Origin: Anoplolepis gracilipes
Taxonomy: Eukaryota > Arthropoda > Insecta > Hymenoptera > Formicidae
DNA: 64,000 nt
NCBI RefSeq assembly: GCF_047496725.1
Contig: NC_132973.1
Location: 17,337,733 to 17,401,732 of the forward strand
Direction: 5' to 3'
Shown one piece after another: positions 40,963 to 52,558 of this stretch; the first letter of the stretch is position 1, and each line of letters begins with the position of its first letter. The notes under the pieces were generated by a model that worked only from the letters and a program-made list of their open reading frames with translations, was not told the origin of the DNA and ran no database searches. A program made the position numbers and the translations under genes.

Positions 40963-41625
40963 TAAATTTATTTTCTATTTTTGACCCCTCAACTAGAATT
41001 AATTTTTCTCTAAATTGATTAAGAACTTTAATTATTTTTCTTATTTTTTCATATCAATATTGACTTATCCCCTCTCGTTTACATATATTTTTTAATTTTT
41101 TATTAAATTTTCTAATAAAAGAATTTAAAATTTTAATTAATTATTCCTATTCTAATTTAATTATTTTTATTAGTTTATTTTTATTTATTATTGTAAATAA
41201 TTTCATAGGCTTATTCCCCTATATCTTTACATCTTCTAGTCACTTAAGTTTTTGTCTTTCTTTATCTTTATCCCTGTGAATTTCTATAATGTTATTTAGA
41301 ATTTTAAATTACACTAATGATTTCTTTTCTCATCTTACCCCTCAAGGAACTCCCTTCATTCTAATACCATTTATAGTCATTATTGAATCAATCAGTCTGA
41401 TTATCCGGCCTCTCACGTTGGCAATTCGTCTGACAGCAAATATAATTGCAGGACATTTACTTTTATCATTATTAGGATCTTTCTGGGCAAATTATTAATA
41501 ATTTCTTAATTTTTTTAATTATAATCTCCTCTCAACTTTTATTATTTATTCTTGAATTATCTGTATCAATTATTCAGGCCTATGTGTTTTCCATTCTTTC
41601 TACATTATATAGAAGAGAAATTTAA
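40956..41625 (+). CDS. atp6: ATP synthase subunit 6, +1 frameshift near the C-terminus
   Basis: Fo channel subunit starting ATGATAATAAAT inside atp8. The key Arg region (RPLTLAIRLTANIIAGHLLL) is intact. TAA at 41496 ends the first frame; the last ~45 residues (LLLFILELSVSIIQAYVFSI...) continue in the +1 frame. Skipping one T near 41492 restores the normal protein, and total length is 3n+1. Confidence 0.92.
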
Positions 41626-41692
41626 TTAATTTTTACTATTTCAAATAAATAAATAATAAATAATTATAATCAAATTTTATAGTATTATCATT

Positions 41693-42481
41693 ATGACAAA
41701 ATTACATCAAAATCATTCATTTCATTTAGTATCAATTAGACCTTGGCCTATTATTATTTCTTTCAGATTATTTAATAACTTAATTTCAATAATTATATGA
41801 TTTCATAAATTAAATTATCTAATTATAATTTCTATTCCTTGCACATTATTATGCATATATCAATGATGACGAGATGTAACACGAGAATCAACATTTCAAG
41901 GATCTCATACAATTAATGTATATATTGGCCTTCGCTTAGGGATAATTTTATTTATTATTTCAGAAATTTTCTTTTTTATTTCCTTTTTCTGAGCTTATTT
42001 TCATTCTGCTTTAGCCCCTTCCATAGAAATTGGTCAATTATGACCCCCCTTAGGCATTAAACCATTCAATCCATTTGATATCCCTCTAATAAATACTATT
42101 ATTCTTTTATCCTCTGGGATAACAGTAACTTGAACGCATCATTCTATCTTAAATAAAAACTTTAATGAAAGATATCAAAGCCTCTTATTAACAATTATAC
42201 TTGGGATTTATTTTACCTCCCTTCAAATAATTGAATATTTCGAGTCACCTTTTTCAATTGCTGACTCTATTTATGGGTCAACCTTTTTTCTAGCTACAGG
42301 CTTTCACGGAATTCATGTAATTATTGGGACGCTATTTCTTTCAATTTGTTTGCTTCGCATAAATTTTCTTCATTTCAGAAAATCTCACCATTTTGGTTTT
42401 GAGGCAGCAGCCTGATACTGACATTTTGTAGATGTTGTTTGATTATTTTTATATATTTCTATTTATTGATGAAGATACTAA
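41693..42481 (+). CDS. cox3: Cytochrome c oxidase subunit III
   Basis: Intact 262-residue protein, ATG to TAA, seven hydrophobic helices, with the conserved WHFVDVVWLFLY end. Complex IV subunit III in the inner membrane. Confidence 0.97.
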
Positions 42482-42518
42482 AATATTACTTAATTTAAAT
42501 TAATTTATTATTTTATAA

Positions 42519-42587
42519 ATTTATATAGTATATTCATATTACATTTAATTTCCAATTAAAAAAATTAATAAAATTTTAATATAAATA
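42519..42587 (+). tRNA. trnG: tRNA-Gly
   Basis: Anticodon TCC, acceptor ATTTATA/TATAAAT. Lies between cox3 and nad3. Confidence 0.88.
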
Positions 42588-42938
42588 ATTTTAACTTTTA
42601 TTTATATAATTACATTTTTTATTATTCTATCAACTCTAATTTTATTAATTAATTTACTTATCTCATCTAAATCATTAGCAAATCGAGAAAAAATCTCACC
42701 ATTTGAATGTGGATTTGATCCTCTATCTAATTCTCGTCTCCCATTTAGAATTCAATTTTTTTTAATTAGTTTAATCTTTTTAATTTTTGACATTGAAATT
42801 ACTCTCTTAATCCCATTAATTTACATATATTTTATAAATAAAATTATTATTTTTTCCTCATTATTGTTCATTTTCATTCTAATTTCTGGCCTAATCATTG
42901 AATATTTAGAAAAATCAATTGACTGAAAAACTAATTAA
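42588..42938 (+). CDS. nad3: NADH dehydrogenase subunit 3
   Basis: Intact 116-residue protein from ATT to TAA. It has the conserved SPFECGFDP loop of complex I and a C-terminal EYLEKSIDW. The start codon could be the preceding ATA at 42585. Confidence 0.93.
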
Positions 42939-42995
42939 AATTTATAATTTTTTTACATTTATAAATTTATTTTTTATTCTTGATAAATTTTATTT

Positions 42996-43066
42996 AGGAT
43001 TTTAGTTAAACATAAATAACATTTAAATTGCAATTAAAAATTAAATATCTTAATATTTAAATCTTA
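42996..43066 (+). tRNA. trnA: tRNA-Ala
   Basis: Anticodon TGC in TTTAA-loop-TTAAA, acceptor AGGATTT/AAATCTT. Confidence 0.85.
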
Positions 43067-43071
43067 ATTTT

Positions 43072-43139
43072 CTTTTAAAGTAAATATTTACATTTAATTT
43101 CGACCTAAAAATTTGATTAATTTCAATTAATCTAAAAGA
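43072..43139 (+). tRNA. trnR: tRNA-Arg
   Basis: Anticodon TCG in TTTAA-loop-CTAAA, acceptor CTTTTAA/TCTAAAAG with one mismatch. Confidence 0.82.
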
Positions 43140-43165
43140 ACCACATCGAATAAAATTTATTTTTT

Positions 43166-43226
43166 GAAATAATAATATTTTTGAGCTTCTAACTCAACAT
43201 TCAATGAAAGGTTTCATTTTATTTCA
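43166..43226 (+). tRNA. trnS1: tRNA-Ser (AGN)
   Basis: Anticodon TCT in TTGAG-loop-CTCAA, reduced D arm as usual for this tRNA, acceptor GAAATAA/TTATTTC. It precedes trnN, the reverse of the ancestral insect order. Confidence 0.85.
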
Positions 43227-43256
43227 TAAATTTAATAAATATCTAATTAAAAATTA

Positions 43257-43328
43257 TTAACTAAAACCAAAAAAGAGGTAAATTATTGTTAATAATTATA
43301 TTGAATCTATAAAAAAATTCTAGTTAAT
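43257..43328 (+). tRNA. trnN: tRNA-Asn
   Basis: Anticodon GTT, acceptor TTAACTA/TAGTTAA, with the AAACCAAAAAAGAGG D-arm pattern of insect trnN. Confidence 0.88.
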
Positions 43329-43343
43329 TTTTCTTTTTTATTC

Positions 43344-43417
43344 ATTTATATAGTTTAATTAATAAAAACCTTATATTTTCATTATAAAAATAATAAATTT
43401 TTCTTTATTTATAAATA
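43344..43417 (+). tRNA. trnE: tRNA-Glu
   Basis: Anticodon TTC in TTATA-loop-TATAA, acceptor ATTTATA/TATAAAT. Confidence 0.88.
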
Positions 43418-43421
43418 AATT

Positions 43422-43491
43422 ATTTAAAAATAAAATCTTATTATCTTAATATCTTCAATATTATGCTTTACGAAATTTAAGCTATTTAAAT
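43422..43491 (-). tRNA. trnF: tRNA-Phe
   Basis: Minus strand, anticodon GAA within AATAT/ATATT-type stem, acceptor ATTTAAA/TTTAAAT. Confidence 0.85.
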
Positions 43492-43512
43492 ATAAATTAC
43501 TTTAAAAATTAA

Positions 43513-45173
43513 TTAACTAATAAAAAAAATAATTAATAAAATTAATACTGAAATAAAAATAAATATATAAATTTTAAATAATTTTATCTTAATTACTAAT
43601 CTATTTATTATCCTATAAATAATTTTCTTTCCCATAAATTCAATCCATATCTTATCTATCCTATAGGTGTTTAATCTACAAATTATAATAGGACTATAAA
43701 TTCATATATATATATAATTTATAAATCATATAGATCTAAAAAAATAACTAAATATTAATATAATTAAATATTAATATAATTAATTAAATTTTTTATAGAC
43801 ATAATCAACCTTAATAATACTCCCACAAATAATAATAACATTGTAGTTATTTTTACATTTACATTCATATATAAAAAGTAATTATCAAAAAAAAATATTC
43901 ACATTAATATAGATCCTCTAATTAACCTTAAGATTAATAAAACAAACATCGATAAATTCATTAATTTATCTTCTTTATAATAATAAAATCTTGAATTTTT
44001 AAATGAGCCAAAATAAATATAATAAATCAATCGTAAAGAATATGACACAGTAAGAGAAATTGATAAAGTAATTATTATTAATAAAAAAATATTAATATTA
44101 TTTAAATAGATAATTTCTATAATTAAATCTTTAGAATAAAATCCGGCTAAAAAAGGAATTCCTATTAATGCTAATCTAGAAATATAAAATCTTATTATAG
44201 TAAATGGAATAAACTCATTTAAATTACCACATAATCGAATATCCTGATTATTATTCATTAAATGAATTATAACTCCTGCACACATAAATAATAATGACTT
44301 AAAAATTGCATGAGTCAATAGATGAAAAAAGGCTAAAAAATTAAATCTTAAACTTAAAATTATTATCATTAACCCTAATTGACTTAAAGTAGAAAAAGCA
44401 ATAATTTTTTTTAAATCATTTTCAAAATTTGCCATCAACCCAGCTATAAATATAGTAAAAATTGAAATATATAATAAAATTTTCTCAATGCCCCTATTCA
44501 TTAAATATTTATTAAAACGAATTATTAGATAAACCCCTGCAGTAACCAAAGTTGATGAATGAACCAAGGCTGATACTGGGGTCGGGGCGGCCATAGCTAT
44601 TGGTAATGAAACAGAAAAAGGAATCTGAGCACTTTTTGTAGCTGCTGCTAAAACAATTATTCTTAAAATTAACTTATAATTTTCCATAAAACTTAAATTC
44701 CAACTTCAAAATGTAAATATTAATCCAATTCTTATTAATAACCCAATATCTCCCACTCGATTGCATAAGACTGTCACTATCCCAGAATTATATGATAAAT
44801 AATTCTGATAATAAATCACTAAACAATAAGAAGTTAATTCTAACCCATCTCACCCAAATAAAATTCTAATTAAATTAGGGCTAATAATCATTAAAATTAT
44901 TGATAAAACAAATATAATTACTAACTTAATAAACCGATCAATAAATATGTCATCGCCTATATAAATTATTCTATGTAATATAATTATTGAAGAAATTAAT
45001 ATAACTACCCCAATGAATAATGAGACTTAATCAAATAAAATATAAAATTCGACATTAATTGAATTAAAATTAAAAAATAATCATTCCATTATATATCTTA
45101 AATTTATTAAATTTAAATATAATCTTATAAAAAAAAATAACATAAAAATAATTATTATAAAAAATGAATAAAT
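43513..45173 (-). CDS. nad5: NADH dehydrogenase subunit 5, with a TAA and a frameshift
   Basis: Largest membrane subunit of complex I. It starts ATT at 45173 (IYSFFMMIIF) directly before trnH. A TAA at 45029-45027 stands between FD and VSLLF, where a TGA (Trp) codon is expected. The long central frame then carries LSYNSGMVTV, VSALVHSSTLVTAGV and HAIFKSLLFMCAG. The last ~80 residues (from about 43,760 downward) are in another frame, shifted within the TAATATTAAT repeat near 43750-43790, and end TAA at 43513. Total length is 3n+2. Confidence 0.88.
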
Positions 45174-45180
45174 TTATAAT

Positions 45181-45248
45181 AATCTAAGATAAATTTTTTT
45201 TATATCACTAATTTCACAAATTAATATTTTATTTTAAACTACTTAAAT
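45181..45248 (-). tRNA. trnH: tRNA-His
   Basis: Minus strand, anticodon GTG in TAATT/AATTA stem, acceptor ATTTAAG/CTTAGAT. Lies between nad5 and nad4. Confidence 0.82.
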
Positions 45249-45334
45249 AATGACATTATAATAAAATAAATAAATAATAAACATTACTTATTTATTAATA
45301 ATTAATATTATCTATATTGACTAATATAACAAAA

Positions 45335-46707
45335 CTAAATTCTATTTAAAAAAATTAATGTATTAAACTTAAATTTAAAATTATTAAAATTAAAGGAATT
45401 AAATGAATCAAAATAATCATATAATCTTTTATATAAATAAATTGTTGGAAATTTTTCTTCAAAATAATTAAATCCATGCTGAATATATGAATATAAATAT
45501 AATGAATAAGCACTCCTAAAAAAACAAATCATTATTATATAAATAATAACAGATATCTCTCATCTAATTAAAACTCTAATTATAAAAATCTCTCTAAAAA
45601 AATTTAAAGAAAAAGGAAAAGAAAAGTTAGCAGCACATAATAAAAATCATCAAATTCTTAAAGACGGAAAAATATTTAATATTCCTTTATTAAAAAAAAT
45701 CAACCGACTCCCTGATCGCTCATAATATAAATTCACTATAAAAAATAAACCTGATGAACATAGGCCATGAGAAATTATTAAAATATAAGCACTAATAAAT
45801 CCTAATTTTATTATTGTTAATATTGAACATATTATTACATTTATATGTACAACAGAAGAATAAGCCACCAAACTTTTTATATCAATTTCAACTAAACATA
45901 AAATACCAATAAACAACCTTCCTACAATCCCAACTCTAAAAATTACATACCTATACTTATTCCTTTGAAAAATAAATATTATAATAAAACGTAATAAACC
46001 ATACCCCCCTAATTTCAATAAAACAGCAGCTAAAATTATTGACCCATAAACAGGCGCTTCAACATGGGCCTTAGGCAACCAAACATGAAAAATAAAAATT
46101 GGTAGTTTAATAAAAAATGCTATAAAATAAACTAAATAATCTCAAAACCCCATATTAATTATTATATTTTTTATCAATAAATTAAAATCAAATGTTATAT
46201 TATGCTTATAAATTTCAAATAAATAAATTAATAAAGGCAAAGAAATAAATATTGTATATATTAATAAATAATAAGATGCAGAGGTTCGTTCAAAATTTAA
46301 CCCTCAATAAATAATGACAATAAACATAGGAATTAATCTTAACTCACAAACATTAAATAAAATAATATTAAATTTATAGAAGAAAAATAAATAATTAAAA
46401 TTAATAATATAATTTCAAATATTAACAATTTTTTCTCATAATTTATTTTAATTAGCCTACCACTCCTCTCCTCCAACTGAATAACTATTTTTATTAAAGC
46501 TAAAATTCAAAATCTTAAAGCTAATAAAAAAAATGAATAAAAATCAAACCCTATAAATATTCTCACCCTAATTCAAATATCATCTTTAAATATAAATTTA
46601 AATAAAAATAAAAATCTAAAAATAAAACATGAATTATAAAAAAATATAATTTTTTTATTTTTTATTAATAAAATTATAAATATAAAAAAAAATAAAAATT
46701 TTATCAT
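45335..46707 (-). CDS. nad4: NADH dehydrogenase subunit 4, one frameshift
   Basis: Complex I subunit starting ATG at 46707 (MIKFLFFFM). The frame changes near 46344-46352 (in TGTTTGTGAG, minus-strand sense), just before ELSLIPMFIVIIYWG. The rest, with LPKAHVEAPVYGSMIL, GLCSSGLFF and the TAG at 45335, is one open frame. Total length is 3n+2, consistent with one lost base. Confidence 0.9.
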
Positions 46708-46736
46708 ATTAATTCAAAAAAAATAAATAATAGAAT

Positions 46737-46806
46737 AATTTAATTATACTATAGTTTATACTAAAACATTAATTTTGTAAATTAAAAATATTTATTGTAA
46801 TAAATT
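46737..46806 (+). tRNA. trnT: tRNA-Thr, unusual location
   Basis: Anticodon TGT in TTAAT-loop-ATTAA, preceded by the AAAACA end of the D arm as in other insects. The acceptor AATTTAA/ATAAATT has one mismatch. It sits between nad4 and nad4L; the ancestral position is after nad4L, next to trnP. Confidence 0.75.
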
Positions 46807-46864
46807 TGTGTAAAATTATAAAATATTTTAATATAAAATATTAAATAAATTTTTAATTTTTTAA

Positions 46865-47115
46865 TTAAAACTTATTAATATTAAATAAATAATATAATTC
46901 ATTCCCATGAAAACGAACAATAATTACCAATAATGTTAATCCCAAACTCCTTCACACACACTAAAAACTAAATAATAAATTATAAAAATCTCCAAATTAA
47001 ATATCCTAAAAATCATAAATATAATTATTGATAAAATTAATACTATTAATTCAATTATTATTAAAATAATTAATATAAATTTATATATAAAAATTAATAA
47101 TAATAAAATAATTAT
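46865..47115 (-). CDS. nad4L: NADH dehydrogenase subunit 4L, one frameshift
   Basis: Small complex I subunit recognised by MIELMVLILSM, the VFSVCEGV block and MIVRFHGNELYYL. A T is missing near 46945 (GAGTTTGGG), so the conserved block is split between frames. It ends TAA at 46865. The start (ATA) is tentative, and the gene is only about 83 codons as drawn. Confidence 0.85.
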
Positions 47116-47178
47116 ATATATATATGTATAAATTAATAAATCAATATAAATAATTATATAATTATTTTATTATATAAT

Positions 47179-47246
47179 TCAAAAAATAAATCTATTTATG
47201 CCATTAATCTCCAAAATTAATATTCTTTTTCTAAACTATTTTTTGA
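47179..47246 (-). tRNA. trnP: tRNA-Pro
   Basis: Minus strand, anticodon TGG in a perfect TTAAT/ATTAA stem, acceptor TCAAAAAAT/ATTTTTTGA. Adjacent to nad6. Confidence 0.88.
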
Positions 47247-47323
47247 AATTAATTAAATTTTCATTGATTTTTACCAATATATTCAATTTAATTAAACTTT
47301 AATTTTTTCAACCCCTCTTATAT

Positions 47324-47878
47324 ATGAATAAAGAATTACTTACTTTTACTATTTTAATTTTTTTAATATTTTTTATTATTTTATTTTTACTAGCTACTAA
47401 TAACAGCTCTATCCACCCTATCTGAATAATTATCTCTATTTTAATTTTTAGAATATTTATTTGCATAAATCTTTCAGTCTGACAATCTAATTATATTTAT
47501 TCTATTATATTATTCTTAATTATAATTAGAGGCTTATTAATTATTTTTCTTTATTTTGCAAGATTAATCTCAAATGATCAAAATAAACTTAATAATTACC
47601 CCTATTTACTTATATTATTCATTTTAAATTGATTATTATTAATTAGATATATATATTTCAATTTACCTTGACCTAACTTATTAAAAAATAAATTTAATTA
47701 TAGTGATTCAATAATAATCTTAAAATTTAATGAAATAAATTATCAAAATATTATTAACCTTTATGAATACCCATATAATAATATAACTATTAGCTCAATA
47801 TTTTATCTACTAATTTCATTATTTACTATTATCAAAGTTTGTTCTATTAAATTATTCACTATACGTAAAATCAATTAA
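47324..47878 (+). CDS. nad6: NADH dehydrogenase subunit 6
   Basis: Intact 184-residue hydrophobic protein, ATG to TAA, between trnP and cytb. It includes IMLFLIMISGLLIIFLYFA, the most conserved part of this fast-evolving complex I subunit. Confidence 0.92.
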
Positions 47879-47888
47879 AAATTTATTT

Positions 47889-49013
47889 ATGAATAAAAAC
47901 TTAATAATATTTATTAATAACTCTTTACTTAAACTCCCTACACCAATTAATATTTCTTACTGATGAAATTTTGGATCATTATTAGGAATATTCTTATTTA
48001 TCCAAATTTTAAGGGGCTTTTTTTTATCCATACATTATTGTTCTAATATAAATTATGCTTTTAACAGAATTATTCACATTATTCAAAATGTAAAATTAGG
48101 ATGATTATTGCATAATATTCACATAAATGGAGCTTCAATATTTTTTATCTGTATATATATTCATATTAGACGAGGATTATACTATAATTCTTACAAACTT
48201 TTTAATACCTGAATAATTGGAGTAAGAATCTTCTTAATATCCATAGCAACAGCTTTTTTAGGATACGTTTTGCCATGAGGCCAAATATCATTCTGAGGAG
48301 CAACAGTTATTACTAATTTAATTTCCACAATCCCCTACATAGGAAATATAATCGTCCAATGAATTTGAGGGGGATTCTCTATTAATAACGCAACTTTAAA
48401 TCGATTTTACTCTCTTCATTTTATTATACCCTTCCTCTCTCTAATTATATTAATAATTATTTTACATTTATTTTTCTTACATAATACAGGATCTTCTAAT
48501 CCTTTAGAAACTAATAGAAATCTCTATAAAATTCCATTTCATATTTACTTCACGATAAAAGATAATATTACTTTTATAATTTTCATCATAATTTTTTGAA
48601 TTATTAATCTAGAATATCCATATATATTTAGGGATCCTGATAACTTTCTTCTCGCAAATCCTATAATTACACCTATTCATATTCAACCTGAATGATACTT
48701 TCTCTTTGCTTATGCTATTCTTCGATCAATCCCTAATAAACTAGGGGGGGTTATTGCCCTATTAATATCAATTTTAATCTTATACACCCTTCCTCTTTTA
48801 ACCCCTAAATTCAATTTATTAATAATTTATCCTATTAACCAGCTATTATATTGAATTTTTTTAAACACATTTATTCTCCTTACTTGGGCAGGAGCCCAAG
48901 TAATTGAATATCCATTTATTAGAATTAGTCAAATTTTATCAGTTATTTATTTTCTTTATTTTATTCTTATATCTATCATAATAAAAATCTGAGATATTAT
49001 TTTATTAAATTAA
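47889..49013 (+). CDS. cytb: Cytochrome b
   Basis: Intact 374-residue protein, ATG to TAA. It carries the conserved WNFGSLLG start, HMNGASMFFI with haem ligands, GYVLPWGQMSFWGATV, and the PEWYFLFAYAILRSIPNK block. Central subunit of complex III. No frameshift, unlike the cytb of some Polyrhachis ants. Confidence 0.97.
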
Positions 49014-49072
49014 AAATTTATTTTTATTATTTATATTTAACTATTAACCAATAAAAAAATTATAAATTCATA

Positions 49073-49144
49073 AGTTAATGATCTTGATTAATAAGTTTAT
49101 GTTTTGAAAACATAATAAAGAAATTCAAAATTTTCTATTAACTT
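49073..49144 (+). tRNA. trnS2: tRNA-Ser (UCN)
   Basis: Anticodon TGA in TTATG-loop-CATAA, perfect acceptor AGTTAAT/ATTAACT. Lies between cytb and nad1. Confidence 0.9.
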
Positions 49145-49205
49145 CCAAATTACTTATTTTTAATCTCACACACACCACACAACTTAAGCCCACTTTATCT
49201 CTATT

Positions 49206-50153
49206 CTATAATAAAACAATAACTATTATGAATTTTATTCTTAAAATTAAAACTAAATATATTAAAATAATAGGCAAAATAATTTTTCAACATAAATATA
49301 TTAATTCATCATACCGCATTCGAGGTAATAATCCTCGCATAAAAATAATCAAAGATCTTATTAAATTAATTATAACAAATATTAACATAGAATATAAAAG
49401 TAAATTAGTAAATAAAATAATTCTAATAAATCTAAAAAAAATAATCATACCATATTCAGATAAAAAAATTAATGTAAATCCCCCCCTAAAATATTCAATA
49501 TTAAACCCCGAAACTAACTCTGATTCGCCCTCAATAAAATCTATAGGGCTACGATTTAACTCAGCCAAAATTCTAATAAAATATAACAAAAATAAAGGAT
49601 ATAAACTAACTAAATACCAAATATAAATTTGATATTTATAAAAATCCAAAAAAGAGTATCTTTCTCTTATAATTATTAAAATTAAAATAATTAAAATAAA
49701 CCTTACTTCATAAGATAATATTTGAGCAACAGATCGCATAGACCCTATTATTGAATAAATTGAATTTGCTGACCATCCTATAAAAATAATGAAATACCCG
49801 CCAATAGATATAAAAATAATTATTAATAAAATAGAATAATTTAAATAATAAAAATTAGTAGCAAACGGATATAATAATCATATAGATAATATAGTTACAA
49901 ATCTCATTAAAGGAGTCAAATAAAATAATCGATAATTAGATTTATAAACATAAAATAATTCTTTATTTAATAATTTAATAGCATCGCTGAAAGGTTGCAA
50001 AATACCAACTAACCCGACCTTATTAGGACCTTTACGTATTTGTACATATCCTAAAAATTTCCGCTCTAATAAAGTTAAAAAAGCAATCCCTAACAATAAA
50101 ATTAATAATAAAATTAATAAATTTAATAAATTTAAAACTAAATAATAATAAAT
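49206..50153 (-). CDS. nad1: NADH dehydrogenase subunit 1, complete
   Basis: Complete 315-residue gene, ATT (50153) to TAG (49206), with no frameshift. It has LLERKFLGYVQIRKGPNKVG, then FAELNRSPIDFIEGESELVSG-type sequence (here LAELNRSPIDFIEGESE) and YDELMYLCWK. It spans the point (49793) where the sequence begins repeating what was first seen at 32875, so it closes the mitochondrial circle. Confidence 0.96.
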
Positions 50154-50162
50154 ATTTTTAAT

Positions 50163-50233
50163 TATTACTTATATAAATTATTTTTATATATTTATAAATT
50201 CTAAATTTATTACACTATTCTGGCAAAGTAATC
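50163..50233 (-). tRNA. trnL1: tRNA-Leu (CUN), second-lap copy
   Basis: Same sequence as 33245-33315. Confidence 0.85.
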
Positions 50234-51693
50234 TACAATTTTTATAAAATTAATATTATTCTTTAATTTAAAAAAAATTTCAAATAAAAAGTCCTTTCGT
50301 ACAAATTTATTTACACTTTAATTATAGATAAAATCCGATCTGGCTTACGCCGATCTAAACTCAAATCATGTAAAATTTTAATAGTCGAACAGACTAAATA
50401 ATTAAATTTTTCCATCTAATTTTTATTTTAATTCAACATCGAGGTCGCAATCATTTTTTATAATATGATCTTAAAAAAAATATTACGCTGTTATCCCTAA
50501 GGTAATTAATTTTTCAATAATTTTTTTTAAAACTTATTCATATTTTCATAAATATATGATTATCTATTAAATAAAATTAAAAAAGTTTATAAAATTTTTT
50601 AATCCTCCCAACTAAATATAATTTTATACTAAATTTAAAAACTAATGTATTTTAATAAAAATTATATTAAATTCTATAGGGTCTTATCGTCCCATAATAT
50701 TATTTGAACATTTTTATTCAAAATTTAAATTTTTATTATTTAATTTAAAAAGCTTAAATCTCATCCATTCCTTCATTCCAGGCTCCAATTAAAAGACAAA
50801 TGATTATGCTACGTTAGCACAGTCAAATTACTGCGGCTATTTAATACACATCATTGAGCAGAACAAATCTTTAATTATTTTCTAAAAACCATGTTTTTAT
50901 TAAACAGGTGGACTTAATTTTATTTAAATATATTAAATAAATTTATTTTGCCTAATTCTTTAATTAAATATAAATTATTAATTATTATCAAATTTTTAAA
51001 AATAAATTTTATAAATAATACTAATTTTATCATTATTAATTTTTAATTTAAATTAATAAAAATATTTTTTTAATTTATTAAATTTATTTTAATTTTAAAA
51101 TTATAATTAAACTATGCTAAAATAAATAAATTATTAAATTTTTTCAAAAAATTTTAAATTTTAAAACCATTTTTATAAAATTTTTATAAATAATATTAAT
51201 AAATTTTTTAAATTTTAAAATTAATTTATAGATTATCCCATAAATTTTTAATATAAATCAATATATTTATTGTAAATAAAAATTATTTTAAACTTTAATA
51301 AAAATTTACATATTTAAATTTATATCTAAATTAAATTTATATAAAAAAAAAATTAAATATCAAAAAAATTGATTAAAATATCTTCTCTAAATAAATATTA
51401 AAAATAATTTTTTTATATTAAATTTTATTTATTTATTTAACTCTTTTTCTTTCGAGAAATTTATTTATCAATAATTTTTTTTAATAAACCCTGATACAAA
51501 AGGTACATTCAACTAAAATTACTCTAAAAAAATTTTTTTATTTTCATTTACATTACATTATCATTAAAATTAAAATAATTATTTTAAAATTTTTTACTAA
51601 AACTTTTTTTTTTTTAATATAATTTTATTTAATAATTTATAATATTTTTTCTTATATTTATTTATTATTAATAATTTATTTATTAATTATAAT
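50234..51693 (-). rRNA. rrnL: 16S ribosomal RNA, second-lap copy
   Basis: Near-identical to 33316-34775 over its full length. Confidence 0.9.
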
Positions 51694-51761
51694 AAAATTT
51701 AAAAAATTTTTAATTAATCTTTTCAATGTAAATGAAAAATTTTTATTTAAACTAAAATTTT
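51694..51761 (-). tRNA. trnV: tRNA-Val, second-lap copy
   Basis: Same sequence as 34776-34843. Confidence 0.8.
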
Positions 51762-52558
51762 TTTTTATTCTAAATACATTTTCCAATATATTTACTTTGT
51801 TACGACTTTTTCCATAAATTTTTATTAATGAAAATGACGGGCAATTTGTACATATTTTATTTAAAATTCAATTTAAATATTTTTTTAACATTACAATTAA
51901 ATTCAATATTTATAAAACTTTAAAAATTTATTTCAATTAATTAAATTAAATGTAACTCATTTAAATCTTAACTATTCTACATTTTGAATTGAATTATAAT
52001 TATAATTAATTTTTAAATTATTAATCTTTTAATATAATTTTTCAACAACAATATATAAAAATTAAATTAAGTAATTCTATTCGTGGATTATCAAATTAAT
52101 CAACAAGTTCCTCTAAATCATAAAATACCGCCAAATTTTTTATTTTTAATGATTAACATTTAATATTTAATTATATTTTATTTTCATTTAAATAATAGGG
52201 TATCTAATCCTAATTTATTATATAAATTTTTTTAATTTTATTATTAATTTAAATAAAATTATTTAACTTTTAATATCTATTCATATTTCACCATAAAAAA
52301 ATAAATTAGTTAAATATATTTATTTATTTATATATTTTATATTTATATATAATTATTTAAATTTATTTTTATTTAAAGTATAAACCGCAATTGCTGGCAC
52401 TTTATTTATTAATAATAAATTATAATTTTCTATTATAAATTTTTATTTAATTAATTATTATAAATACTAATTTATATATTATTAAATTATTTAAATTTTA
52501 TATAATTTTTTAAAATTTTATTTATACTTTAAATTATAAAATAAATTTAAAAAAAAAA
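51762..52558 (-). rRNA. rrnS: 12S ribosomal RNA, second-lap copy
   Basis: Near-identical to 34844-35640. One visible change is C to T near 51816. Confidence 0.88.

Noticed and set aside
47116..47178. A second trnT at the ancestral place beside trnP
   Set aside because: No TGT anticodon arm or acceptor pairing is visible in this A/T spacer.
49228..49626. 132-codon plus-strand reading frame
   Set aside because: It is the antisense of nad1, which is intact on the minus strand; the Lys/Ile-rich translation is a product of A/T composition.
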